From Methanobacteriota archaeon (GTDB lineage: Archaea > Halobacteriota > Halobacteria > Halobacteriales > Halalkalicoccaceae), in the NCBI GenBank assembly GCA_022561895.1, contig JADFQH010000051.1, forward strand, positions 1 through 12,775: a stretch of DNA of 12,775 nt, given 5' to 3'. Of this stretch, positions 1 to 6,416 are shown piece after piece; positions within the stretch are counted from its first letter, which is position 1, and each line of letters opens with the position of its first letter. Below the pieces are notes generated by a model. It ran no database searches. It saw only the letters and a program-made list of their open reading frames with translations, and was not told the origin of the DNA. The translations under genes and the position numbers were made by a program.

Positions 1-11
1 CACAACGGGCG

Positions 12-248
12 ATGACGCTCCACCTCGCTGACCGCGTTCGCATCGACATCCCAGATGAGACCGACCCTGACTTCCAATTTCATGGTGAACATGGGATCAT
101 CACCGATATCGCGAACAAACCCTGTCCCTGTGGGTATGGTGTCCTGTATCGAGTCGTCCTTGAGACGCAGGATTTCGCGCTGGATCTCCATCCGTGGGAC
201 ATCCGCCCGCCAGCAGAGCCTGCACCGGAATCTCTGGACTGCTCATAA
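12..248 (+). CDS. Small KOW/SH3-like haloarchaeal hypothetical protein
   Basis: Encodes 78 residues. The opening (LADRVRIDIPDETDPDF), a central HGEHGIITDI segment and a closing DLHPWDIRPP segment have the look of a small all-beta KOW/SH3-type fold: a 'DRVRI' strand, a 'G..G.I..I' turn, then 'LYRV.LE' and 'D.HPWDIRPP'. I recall small proteins with this pattern as common in haloarchaeal genomes and plasmids; their function is unknown. Two cysteines (CPCG, near residue 38) sit in the central loop, too few to claim a zinc site. The ATG lies near the window edge, so an upstream start cannot be excluded, but the MTLHLADRVRI opening fits the family. It stands alone, 380 bases before the next + strand gene. 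No function is assigned. Confidence 0.6.
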   Translation: MTLHLADRVRIDIPDETDPDFQFHGEHGIITDIANKPCPCGYGVLYRVVLETQDFALDLHPWDIRPPAEPAPESLDCS

Positions 249-628
249 CGCAGTTGAGTCGGACACCGGAGCGAGTCCTGACTGCGGTCTAGAGCCGTTG
301 TTCCTCCCAAACCCGGTCATAGGTCGAGAACCTGCTGGGTACAGGGCCCATCCAAGTCTGGTGTTGGTGACGACAAACGTAGCTGTGACCGAAGTAGTGT
401 GATATTGGTCTGAACCCCGACGTCGCCGCCAGTAGCGACCGAACTCGATTACTTGCGAGGAATCCGATTCAGTACTCACCAACACAGAACTTGGTAGGGC
501 CGGGTACAGTAGTACGCATTTCTGTTACACGGTAGATCGAGCTGCGGGGTGAGTGAGGCTGTTTCACCTGCCCGTTGGTGCTGTGACTGTACCCAAGACG
601 TTTTCTCGCCGGACAGCTAGACCCCGGT
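249..628. other. 380-base intergenic region without a supported gene
   Basis: No reading frame here has convincing protein character. The frames open on either strand are short, serine/arginine-rich and overlap the flanking genes. I saw no tRNA-like cloverleaf and no long inverted repeat. A weak T-run at about 599-604, roughly 27 bases before the ATG at 629, could be a TATA-like element for the next gene, but it is not persuasive. Confidence 0.4.
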
Positions 629-1606
629 ATGCCATTCGCCGGGAGCTGGCACACACTGCTCGAAGAATGTGACGCGCTTGCTGAGGGAGCGACGCTCGTC
701 ACCCCACTGACCGAGAACCAGTTCCGAATCGCTGACACTCAAGAACACCGAATCGTGATCGCATTTGCTGAATCAGGCGAGACACAGCCCCTCCAGCGCG
801 AGCAGTTCGCCACGCTCGCCGAGCGGGTCGACGACGCTGGTGGCAGCTTTCTCCTCCAACGCCTCCCACCGGATGCCGAACCCTACGCCGCCGTCCTGAG
901 CCTCCATCCCCGCTACGAATGCGACGACCGAGCCGGGACACTCACCGAAACCAACGAGCCGACAAGCTCCCAACTTATTGACAGCCGTCCATCCCAAGCT
1001 GCCGACGACGACCGTGTGGAACCTGACCTTGCCATCTACGCGGACATGCTCTTGTTGACCGATGCGCTCGAACGACACGATCCGACCGCGCTTGACGAGT
1101 GTGAGACACCCGCGCTCATCAACCTCTACACATTATGCTCGGACGTCCAGCGCAACGCTGGTGACCTCCGACAGACCGTGCGAGAGCTCTTGCTCGATCG
1201 GCTCCATCACGACCAGTCGGTCCACGGCCAGTATGGGTCAGTTCAGCGGACGACGCGGCGCACACGCACGCTGAAGGACGACGAGCAGGTACTTCGCGTT
1301 CTCAAGGAGGCTGGCATCCCACGCGAGCGCGTCATGGGTGTTGATCGCGAGAAGGTCGATGAGGCACTCGACGTGACCGAACTTGCCGAGTCGGCGGTCT
1401 ACGAGATCGAGAACAGCGAATACGTGCGGAAAGCCGAGGTCAACGAAGAACGCAAGGAAACGCGCCTGCAAGGACTTAAAGATCAGTTAGCACTAAGTGA
1501 CGACCCTGAGGCGGCGCAGTTACGCGAGGAGGTTGCAGAACTCGAACAGCGCATCGCAGAGCTGACGGAATTCACGCCCGGCACAGAGGTCGGGACGCGC
1601 TCGTAA
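629..1606 (+). CDS. Haloarchaeal hypothetical protein with C-terminal coiled coil
   Basis: Encodes 325 residues with no predicted membrane segment or signal peptide. The N-terminal ~70 residues (SWHTLLEECDALAEGATLVTP, then FRIADTQEHRIVIAF and PLQREQF) look like a small alpha/beta domain. Residues ~95-135 are a polar, probably disordered linker. A helical region follows (LLLTDALERHDPTALDE to LRQTVRELLLDRL). Residues ~215-245 (LKDDEQVLRVLKEAGIPRERVMGVD) could be a helix-turn-helix-like segment. The last ~60 residues (AEVNEERKETRLQGLK to LREEVAELEQRIAELTEF) have clear heptads and should form a coiled coil, suggesting oligomerisation. The gene converges on the leftward gene ending at 1621, 14 bases away. 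I do not recognise a named family. The neighbours suggest a plasmid or provirus accessory function, which is inference. Confidence 0.65.
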   Translation: MPFAGSWHTLLEECDALAEGATLVTPLTENQFRIADTQEHRIVIAFAESGETQPLQREQFATLAERVDDAGGSFLLQRLPPDAEPYAAVLSLHPRYECDDRAGTLTETNEPTSSQLIDSRPSQAADDDRVEPDLAIYADMLLLTDALERHDPTALDECETPALINLYTLCSDVQRNAGDLRQTVRELLLDRLHHDQSVHGQYGSVQRTTRRTRTLKDDEQVLRVLKEAGIPRERVMGVDREKVDEALDVTELAESAVYEIENSEYVRKAEVNEERKETRLQGLKDQLALSDDPEAAQLREEVAELEQRIAELTEFTPGTEVGTRS

Positions 1607-1620
1607 CCTCGCTCTTACTC

Positions 1621-1926
1621 TCACTCGTCGAAGCGACACTGCGTATTCGCTTGCTCGTCCGACAGCGTCTGCTGCTCGTCGGCGGTGTTGACGAACAGTG
1701 ACGCTTGGTCGCTTGGTTCTGTGTCCGACCGACGGAGTTCGGCCCGATCGTCGACGCCGAACTCGCTTGCAGCAGGCCGATCAATCCGTGAGTCGACCGC
1801 TCGATGATCGACATCGGCGCCGTAGTCGTCAAGGGAGGTTGCGACGCTCTCTTCACTCACTTCGAGGTCACCATTGTCGCCGAATGCGGCTTGGTAGTGG
1901 ATGCTGAGATCTGGGTTCTTGGTCAT
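1621..1926 (-). CDS. Small acidic haloarchaeal hypothetical protein
   Basis: Encodes 101 residues, rich in Asp, Glu and Ser and largely without hydrophobic core segments, so probably extended or partly disordered. It ends in the polar QTLSDEQANTQCRFDE. The start is supported by GGAGG at 1937-1941 (minus strand), 10 bases before the ATG. It is the last gene of the leftward accessory set, with a 107-base gap from the 75-residue gene upstream; a near-perfect palindrome at 1949-1970 sits in that gap. I know no function for it. It is more likely a real gene than a shadow because of its acidic composition, its ribosome binding site and its collinear neighbours. Confidence 0.5.
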   Translation of the reverse strand: MTKNPDLSIHYQAAFGDNGDLEVSEESVATSLDDYGADVDHRAVDSRIDRPAASEFGVDDRAELRRSDTEPSDQASLFVNTADEQQTLSDEQANTQCRFDE

Positions 1927-1948
1927 CGTGGAGTCGCCTCCGCGCCTC

Positions 1949-1970
1949 GTGAGCGTTGATCAACACTCAC
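1949..1970. promoter_or_regulatory. 22-base near-perfect palindrome upstream of 101-residue gene
   Basis: The two 11-base arms are GTGAGCGTTGA and TCAACACTCAC around a TTGATCAA core; only one symmetric pair is mismatched. It lies 22 bases upstream of the ATG at 1926, just ahead of the GGAGG ribosome binding site. This position suits a dimeric-regulator operator. It could instead be a hairpin in the transcript that separates the 75- and 101-residue genes. No T-run follows in the direction of transcription, so a classical terminator is less likely. Confidence 0.45.
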
Positions 1971-2033
1971 ACCCGCCGCGGAGCGAACACCGAAGACAAC
2001 CGAGTCAGTCGCCACGTCTCGGCTCGGTCTCAG

Positions 2034-2261
2034 TCACTCGTCGTGGACACCGTCGTCATCTTTGTTTTGCTCACGAATCTCTTGGGCTCGGCGAGCCAGG
2101 AGGTCGAGGACGAACTGGCGACGTTGATTCGCGTTTTCATAGCCAACGCACTCGCGCAGCGTCTCCAGATCGTAGATCGTCGCAATACCGGCTCGTATCA
2201 ACTGCGGATTCGGTGGCTCTAAGCGTTTTTCTGGTGGGAAATCGGTCGTTTCGTCGTTCAT
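2034..2261 (-). CDS. Small haloarchaeal hypothetical protein (75 residues)
   Basis: Encodes a charged 75-residue protein. A proline-rich N-terminus (DFPPEKRLEPPNPQLI) is followed by two probable helices: AGIATIYDLETLRECVGYENANQRR and QFVLDLLARRAQEIREQ. A highly acidic tail (NKDDDGVHDE) ends it. The start is well supported: GAGAGG lies 8 bases before the ATG at 2259-2261 on the minus strand. The gene is between the DUF932-like gene (110 bases upstream) and the 101-residue gene, all leftward, so the set may be co-transcribed. The layout resembles small partner proteins in haloarchaeal plasmid cassettes, but no function can be assigned. Confidence 0.55.
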   Translation of the reverse strand: MNDETTDFPPEKRLEPPNPQLIRAGIATIYDLETLRECVGYENANQRRQFVLDLLARRAQEIREQNKDDDGVHDE

Positions 2262-2268
2262 GATGAGT

Positions 2269-2289
2269 GCCTCTCACTTGGTGTGAGGC
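2269..2289. repeat. Inverted repeat at the leader of the 75-residue gene
   Basis: Arms GCCTCTCAC (2269-2277) and GTGTGAGGC (2281-2289) pair at 8 of 9 positions around a 3-base loop. On the minus strand the hairpin contains the GAGAGG ribosome binding site of the 75-residue gene within its 3' arm. In RNA it could hide that site, so a role in translational control or in ending the upstream DUF932 transcript is possible. It is a short structure and could be chance. Confidence 0.35.
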
Positions 2290-2371
2290 TCGACAGACAC
2301 ATTGGCACGGCTGCCTGTCATCGACTGAAAGCATCAAGTGTGTTCTACACACCGAGAGCGGCGGTGGGCGG

Positions 2372-3559
2372 CTACTCCGCCGCGGCCTGAAACCGTGCGC
2401 GCAACGCTTCCTCCCGGTCTTCGAACTGCTGGACACTCGCGTGGAGGTCGTCGCTCACTTCCTCGATCCGTGCGAGTCCACACTCGCCACCGAGCGTTCC
2501 CTGCTCGCCCTCCTCGGCTGCTGCCACGCGCTCCTCATATGCGCGCTCGACCCGCTCGACCGTTCCTTCCGGATTGAACAGGATATCGTTCGCCACCCGA
2601 ACATACTCATCGAGTGACGCCCCCTCTCGACCGCGGAAGAAATGCGTCAGCGCGTAGGTCGCCCCCGAGTGCAGCGTCCAGAGGTCGAGTACGAACGGGT
2701 CGGTCGCGTTCGCCAGTGCGTCCTCCGCCGCTCGTTCGGCGAGGTACGCCGGGAAGTCCAACAGCTCGTAGAACTCCTCGACGGAAAACGGCAGCTCCGT
2801 GAAGTCAAGGTCGATCGCTTGTGCGTCTTCGATGAACCCGATGAGGTCGTTCGCGACGAGATCGAGTTGCGCGAGGATCCGCTCCCACCACTCGCGGAAG
2901 TCACGGATGTCACCGACGTGTTTGACGATCTGCTTGTCGGTCAGCGCGCGTATCGAGTTCGAACACGCACCATCTCGGGCGAACCCCTCGACGTAGACGG
3001 CGTGCCCGCCGAAGAAGTCGTAGCCCGATGTGACGCCCATTGTGATCGGCTCGCGGTCTCGGTCGTCGGACAACGTCACCTTGAGCCCGTCGACCATGAT
3101 GTCCATGTGAACTTCGCCACCAGATCGGTACTGACGGATCTCGCCGAAGACGAGATCAGCGATCGGCGTTCCATCGAGGTCACGGCCGCGCAGTACCTCC
3201 TCAAGGGGACCGTACACCGTCTGGGGGTTGAGGATCGTATACGAATCCGAGGGGATGTGGAACAGTGGATCGGTCTGTTCGCTGTCACCGTTATTCCCAT
3301 CCACATCGTCGGCGTGTGCCTGCTCACGGAGTCGTGAGGGTTCGACGATCGCGTTGAACCGCTCGGTCTCGACCCACTCGCCCGTACACGGATTCTTGTA
3401 GGCGACGGTGGTGTCGATCGCCCGTGGCAGCGCGCGAATTGCTTCGGCGAACGAGACGGGTTCGCTGACGTCGGTGTTGCGCCCGTACCACGTGGGAAGC
3501 TGTGCGTCGGCCCGGCCGTCGAGCCCGGCAAAGACCGTACTGGAGTCTGGTTCTTTCAT
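2372..3559 (-). CDS. DUF932-like plasmid/phage-associated protein
   Basis: Encodes 395 residues. The middle matches the DUF932 (phage/plasmid-like) pattern by eye: a start-of-domain segment FHIPSDSYTILNPQTVYGPL (~100-119), then PITMGVTSGYDFFGGHAVYVEG (~171-192), and FARDGACSNSIRA (~193-205), equivalent to the family's 'NSYDG....G..R..C.NG' core. Residues 26-75 (YGRNTDVSEPVSFAEAIRAL and following) resemble the usual N-terminal portion. The C-terminal ~150 residues are helical and acidic. DUF932 proteins are common on plasmids, viruses and integrated elements; their biochemical role is not established. The start is fixed by a near-ideal GAGGTGA (3566-3572) six bases before the ATG. It is the largest gene of the leftward accessory set. 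A 5-base stem (GGCGG/CCGCC, 2367-2381) spans its stop codon. Confidence 0.65.
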   Translation of the reverse strand: MKEPDSSTVFAGLDGRADAQLPTWYGRNTDVSEPVSFAEAIRALPRAIDTTVAYKNPCTGEWVETERFNAIVEPSRLREQAHADDVDGNNGDSEQTDPLFHIPSDSYTILNPQTVYGPLEEVLRGRDLDGTPIADLVFGEIRQYRSGGEVHMDIMVDGLKVTLSDDRDREPITMGVTSGYDFFGGHAVYVEGFARDGACSNSIRALTDKQIVKHVGDIRDFREWWERILAQLDLVANDLIGFIEDAQAIDLDFTELPFSVEEFYELLDFPAYLAERAAEDALANATDPFVLDLWTLHSGATYALTHFFRGREGASLDEYVRVANDILFNPEGTVERVERAYEERVAAAEEGEQGTLGGECGLARIEEVSDDLHASVQQFEDREEALRARFQAAAE

Positions 3560-3660
3560 TAATTGTCACCTCGTCGATGAGTCATCGCTCGCCGACTGCT
3601 CTCTCACGCCCGGCACCGCTCCTGCGGGCAGAACAGCACGACGCGCGCCGAGTCGCGCTG

Positions 3661-3852
3661 TCAGTCATTCGGTTCGTCGTTGCTCTCGTCCGTGGTTGTC
3701 GGATCGTATCCGAGTGGGAGGTGATGCCCACACGGATGGGCGTAGTGCGTACTCGGTCCTCGGGTTTCGACCCACAGGATCGGTCGTCCACAATCCGGAC
3801 AGGGTGGATACTCGGACATCACCCTCTCGGGTGTCACAATAAACAAACCCAA
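3661..3852 (-). CDS. Small zinc-ribbon-like protein
   Basis: Encodes 52 residues from the ATG at 3819 or 63 from a TTG at 3852. The visible feature is a CPDCG knuckle (PPCPDCGRPILWVETRG) followed ~16 residues later by HYAHPCGHHLPLG. The Cys/His set (C-x2-C ... H-x2-H-P-C-x-H-H) can supply four zinc ligands, so a small zinc-binding, possibly nucleic-acid- or protein-binding module is likely. The tail DPTTTDESNDEPND is acidic. Start choice is open. The TTG has GAGAGG 8 bases upstream, the same arrangement as the 75-residue gene's ATG. The ATG has only a closely spaced GAGAGG, but MSEYPPCPDC is a natural opening. It is first in the leftward accessory set, 101 bases ahead of the DUF932-like gene. 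Confidence 0.55.
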   Translation of the reverse strand: MGLFIVTPERVMSEYPPCPDCGRPILWVETRGPSTHYAHPCGHHLPLGYDPTTTDESNDEPND

Positions 3853-3898
3853 CGCGAATGCCTCTCACCGACTCACGATCCCACAGTCATCAGTGCCA

Positions 3899-3912
3899 GC
3901 TAGTATGCTAGC
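3899..3912. repeat. Short inverted repeat GCTAG-TATG-CTAGC
   Basis: A perfect 5-base inverted repeat with a 4-base spacer lies in the gap between the zinc-ribbon gene and the cobalamin block. It is the type of small symmetric site that may be an operator or a recombination scar, but it is short enough to be chance. Confidence 0.25.
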
Positions 3913-3919
3913 CGAATGA

Positions 3920-4109
3920 CTCACCCCAAGCGACGCCGCGAAACTCAATTCCGAGCAAGTCGCAGGTTTGCAGCTGCTCTCAGCGGGCGAACGCCACACG
4001 CCGCGATCGCGCGAGAGTGGCCCGCGAGGTCGAGATCTGCGTGGTCCCTACTGGCGACGAATCTCCGTACCATCGCAACTTATTTGGTATCCTCTATCAA
4101 ACCCACTAG
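3920..4109 (+). pseudogene. Possible frameshifted remnant of a reading frame
   Basis: Two + strand frames in succession have protein-like character without a usable start. The first runs from 3920, just after an in-frame TGA, and includes DAAKLNSEQVAGLQLLSAGE. The second, in another frame, includes RVAREVEICVVPTGDESPYH and ends LFGILYQTH at a TAG (4107-4109). Both use GC-rich third positions like the surrounding genes. A single shift near 3990-4010 would join them. I do not recognise the family. The alternative is that this is ordinary intergenic DNA; a third overlapping frame starting at 3916 is arginine-rich and looks spurious. Confidence 0.22.
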
Positions 4110-4147
4110 CAAGTTAACTTGGCCTAATTAAATCCAAGTTGTACTAG
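4105..4147. promoter_or_regulatory. Promoter of cbiX with CAAGTT operator-like half-sites
   Basis: The AT-rich core CCTAATTAAATCC (4123-4135) is centred about 29 bases before the ATG at 4158, as expected for a TATA box of a leaderless or nearly leaderless haloarchaeal transcript. It is bracketed by inverted AACTTGG (4116-4122) and CCAAGTT (4134-4140), spaced 11 bases apart. The left copy is also half of a perfect 12-base palindrome, CAAGTTAACTTG (4110-4121), giving three half-sites in all. ACTAG occurs on both outer flanks (4105-4109 and 4143-4147). Protein bound here would cover the TATA element, so repression of cbiX is the natural reading. The regulator and its signal (cobalt or cobalamin status) are inference. 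Confidence 0.55.
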
Positions 4148-4157
4148 GCGAAGCACC

Positions 4158-4934
4158 ATGAACGACGACACACTCGTACTCATCGGCCGGCAAGGATCAC
4201 ACGACCGGGAAACACTACGGACGCACGCGTCCCGACTCGAGCGTCGCGGACTTGTCGAGCGTGCTCATGTCGCGATGTACACTGAGGAGCCGGTTCGCGA
4301 CCTCCGCGACCGGCTCGCGGCAATTGACGCCGAACGGGCGTTTGTGCTCCCGGCGTGGATCGCCCACTCCCACGAGACGCTCGATGCGATCCCCGCTGTG
4401 CTCCCGTATCTCGACTGTGACGTGCAGTACTGCGAGCCGATCGGGCAGAGCCCGGCGCTGACCGAGCTCGTGGCTGAGCGGGCCTCGGATTCGCCCGCCG
4501 AGAGTACGACCCTTGTCCTCGTCGCACTCGGGAGTAGCTGGCTGCCGTACCACCGCGAGACGGCGGAGTATCACGTCGCGAGGATCCGCGAGCGATCCGA
4601 CTACGAGGCAGTCGTCACCTGTTACGTCCTCCAGAACCCCGCCGTCGAGTGCGTCCGGTATAACGTTCCGACTGACCGCGCGGTAGCGGTGCCGCTGTTT
4701 CTTTCGCAAAACGAGATGACCGACGAACGGATCCCCGCAAAGCTCGAACTCGACCGGGGTGGGATCGAGTACACTGCTCCCCTTGGCGAGGATCGCCGCG
4801 TGACTGACGCGATCCACGCGGAGGTCGCACGACAGCGCGTGCTCGCCGACACACCGAACCACGAAGGGTTCACGACATCGGCGGCCACGACGCCTCGGCC
4901 GGTCGCGACCGACGGCGAGGGCGATTACCGCTGA
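4158..4934 (+). CDS. cbiX: CbiX/SirB-like chelatase-family protein, two tandem domains
   Basis: Encodes 258 residues with two tandem CbiX-type halves. Half one runs from TLVLIGRQGSHDRE (~5-18) through FVLPAWIAHSHETLDAIP (~62-79) to YCEPIGQSPALTELVAERA (~91-109). Half two runs from LVLVALGSSWLPYHRE (~119-134) through AVPLFLSQNEMTDERIP (~177-193) to YTAPLG (~205-210). Family members insert cobalt (or iron) into sirohydrochlorin without ATP, using histidines including that of an HGS motif. Here that position is Gln12 in half one and Leu124 in half two, although other histidines (H15, H70, H72) are near. Activity as a classical chelatase is therefore uncertain. The ~30-residue tail is low-complexity. 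The gene converges on cbiE with 4 bases between stops, and it lies in a cobalamin block, supporting a cobalamin role. Confidence 0.75.
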   Translation: MNDDTLVLIGRQGSHDRETLRTHASRLERRGLVERAHVAMYTEEPVRDLRDRLAAIDAERAFVLPAWIAHSHETLDAIPAVLPYLDCDVQYCEPIGQSPALTELVAERASDSPAESTTLVLVALGSSWLPYHRETAEYHVARIRERSDYEAVVTCYVLQNPAVECVRYNVPTDRAVAVPLFLSQNEMTDERIPAKLELDRGGIEYTAPLGEDRRVTDAIHAEVARQRVLADTPNHEGFTTSAATTPRPVATDGEGDYR

Positions 4935-4938
4935 GGTC

Positions 4939-5715
4939 TCAGTCGGCTCGGACAACCAGCACCGAGAGATCCGAAAACGGCGTCGCTTCGGGACCCGATC
5001 CGCCGGCGTGTTCGGCGAGGTCGCCGAGTGTACTCCGGGTGATCGTTTCGTCCTCGTGGGTCAGTCGCTCGCCGACCAGAGCTCCGAGAGTCGGCGATCC
5101 ACCGGCCTCGATGAGGTGTGAAGCGATATCGCCGGGCATCCAGTCGAACGGACGGGGAAGCACGAGCAGGTGGCGTTCGCCGACGCGGTCTCGGAGCACC
5201 CCGAGATCCGACTCGATGCCGCCGCTTTTGTGGAGCGTCACGAACTGCGACTCCTCCATCGGCGTCCGCGCGCGACTCGCGGCCACCTGTAACGAGGAGA
5301 TGCCCGGAACGATTTGAACTGGCCGGTCGACGGTCGTCTGGACCTTCCCAACGAACTGGTAGCCCGAGTGGTTGGGATCACCCATCAGTACCGCTGTGCC
5401 GCGCGCGCCATCAGCAACGCGATCGCCGAACCGCTCCAAAGTTTCGCCCTCATCGCGATAACTACAGGTCAGTAGGTCGGCATCGGTCACCTCAGTGATA
5501 AATTCGACAACGGTCCCGAAACCGACGACGACGTCGGCCTCGCGGATCGCCCGCTCGCCTCTCGGCGTCAGATACTCGGGATTACCGGGCCCGATTCCGA
5601 CCGCACAGACCGGGTCAACGGATGCGCTCGGTTCGGGTTCGGCGGCAGCGACGCTCGCCGGGTCCGGGCCGGATTCGAGATCGTATCCCTCCGTTTCGTC
5701 ACCACGCTCGCTCAC
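4939..5715 (-). CDS. cbiE: Cobalt-precorrin-7 C5-methyltransferase
   Basis: Encodes 258 residues. CbiE methylates C5 of (cobalt-)precorrin-7 using S-adenosylmethionine; with CbiT (not in this window) it also accounts for C15 methylation/decarboxylation. The tetrapyrrole methyltransferase fold is clear: the SAM-site motif VGIGPGNPEYLT (39-50), ADVVVGFG (60-67), VLMGDPNHSGYQ (109-120), VPGISSLQVAASR (136-148), LLVLPRPFDWMPGDIA (183-198) and GERLTHEDETI (215-225). The ~33 N-terminal residues are an acidic, disordered extension. The start is GTG, overlapping the cbiC stop by 4 bases (GTGA), with GAGG 7 bases upstream inside cbiC, which implies translational coupling. It is the last gene of the cobN-cbiC-cbiE operon. 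Confidence 0.88.
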   Translation of the reverse strand: MSERGDETEGYDLESGPDPASVAAAEPEPSASVDPVCAVGIGPGNPEYLTPRGERAIREADVVVGFGTVVEFITEVTDADLLTCSYRDEGETLERFGDRVADGARGTAVLMGDPNHSGYQFVGKVQTTVDRPVQIVPGISSLQVAASRARTPMEESQFVTLHKSGGIESDLGVLRDRVGERHLLVLPRPFDWMPGDIASHLIEAGGSPTLGALVGERLTHEDETITRSTLGDLAEHAGGSGPEATPFSDLSVLVVRAD

Positions 5716-6416
5716 AGTTCGACCTCGCCGTCCTGTGCGTCAGTCCCGATGTGAATCAGCTCGTTCGTCAGCGCCGCCGCCAGCCCGCTGCCGCCCCGCC
5801 GGCCGACGTTGGTGATCGCGGGCACGTCGTGCTCTGCGGCGACTTTCCGCACGCGCTCGCGGCTCTCTACAGCCTTGACGAAACCGACGGGCGTCGCGAT
5901 CACAACCGCCGGACGGGTGCCCTGCTCGATGCAATCCGCAAGCGTGAGCGCCGCGGTCGGCGCGTTGCCAATTACCGCGATCGAGCCGTCGTAGGCCCCT
6001 TGTCGGTCGAGTTCAAGCACCGAGGCCGCGGTGCGGGTCATTCCGGTTTCGGCAGCGAGTTTCGCGCCGTTGCCGATCGCTTTGCGTTTCTCGCAGTCGT
6101 GTCCGCGCGAGGTGATTCCCGCTTTCGCCATCGTGATATCAGTGACGATGGGCTGCTCATCAAGGACGGCCCGCGCGCCGGCCCGAACCGGCGCGTCCTC
6201 ATCGCTTCCGGTGAATCGCAGCAGGTGCTGGAACTCGATGTCGCCCATCGAGTGGACCGCCTTCTGACGGACGCGGTCGGCCAGCGTCTCGTCGGGGACG
6301 AACTCCCGAACGATCGCCATGCTCGTTTCGGCGATCTCCATCGCCTCGGTCGTCGTGGCCCCGAGATCGGCATACTCCTCGCTAGTATCGGATCCGGAAA
6401 CACCCTCAGTCGTCAT
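5712..6416 (-). CDS. cbiC: Precorrin-8X methylmutase (cobalt-precorrin-8 methylmutase)
   Basis: Encodes 234 residues, near the family's usual length. The enzyme moves a methyl group from C11 to C12 of (cobalt-)precorrin-8, giving (cobyrinate) hydrogenobyrinate. The catalytic histidine is visible as H55 in RVRQKAVHSMGD (48-59). Other family motifs are QPIVTDITMAKAGI (88-101), AVIGNAPTAALTLAD (147-161), PAVVIATPVGFVKAVESRE (169-187) and the glycine-rich NVGRRGGSGLAAALTNELI (203-221). The first ~20 residues are an acidic extension. The start overlaps the 3' end of cobN by 11 bases and has a near-perfect ribosome binding site (6423-6432) inside the last cobN codons. All key motifs look intact, so function is likely normal. 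Confidence 0.93.
   Translation of the reverse strand: MTTEGVSGSDTSEEYADLGATTTEAMEIAETSMAIVREFVPDETLADRVRQKAVHSMGDIEFQHLLRFTGSDEDAPVRAGARAVLDEQPIVTDITMAKAGITSRGHDCEKRKAIGNGAKLAAETGMTRTAASVLELDRQGAYDGSIAVIGNAPTAALTLADCIEQGTRPAVVIATPVGFVKAVESRERVRKVAAEHDVPAITNVGRRGGSGLAAALTNELIHIGTDAQDGEVEL

Noticed and set aside
2642..3337. A 231-codon open frame on the + strand
   Set aside because: It is antisense to the DUF932-like gene, which has a strong ribosome binding site and family pattern; no independent support.
3579..3668. Tiny - strand frame (28 codons) overlapping the zinc-ribbon stop
   Set aside because: Its ATG overlaps the stop codon as in coupled genes, but the product is a featureless arginine/cysteine string and nothing else supports it.
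3916..4131. A 71-codon frame starting MTHPKRRRETQF
   Set aside because: Arginine/serine-rich, unlike acidic haloarchaeal proteins, with no ribosome binding site or recognisable pattern; it runs into the cbiX promoter.
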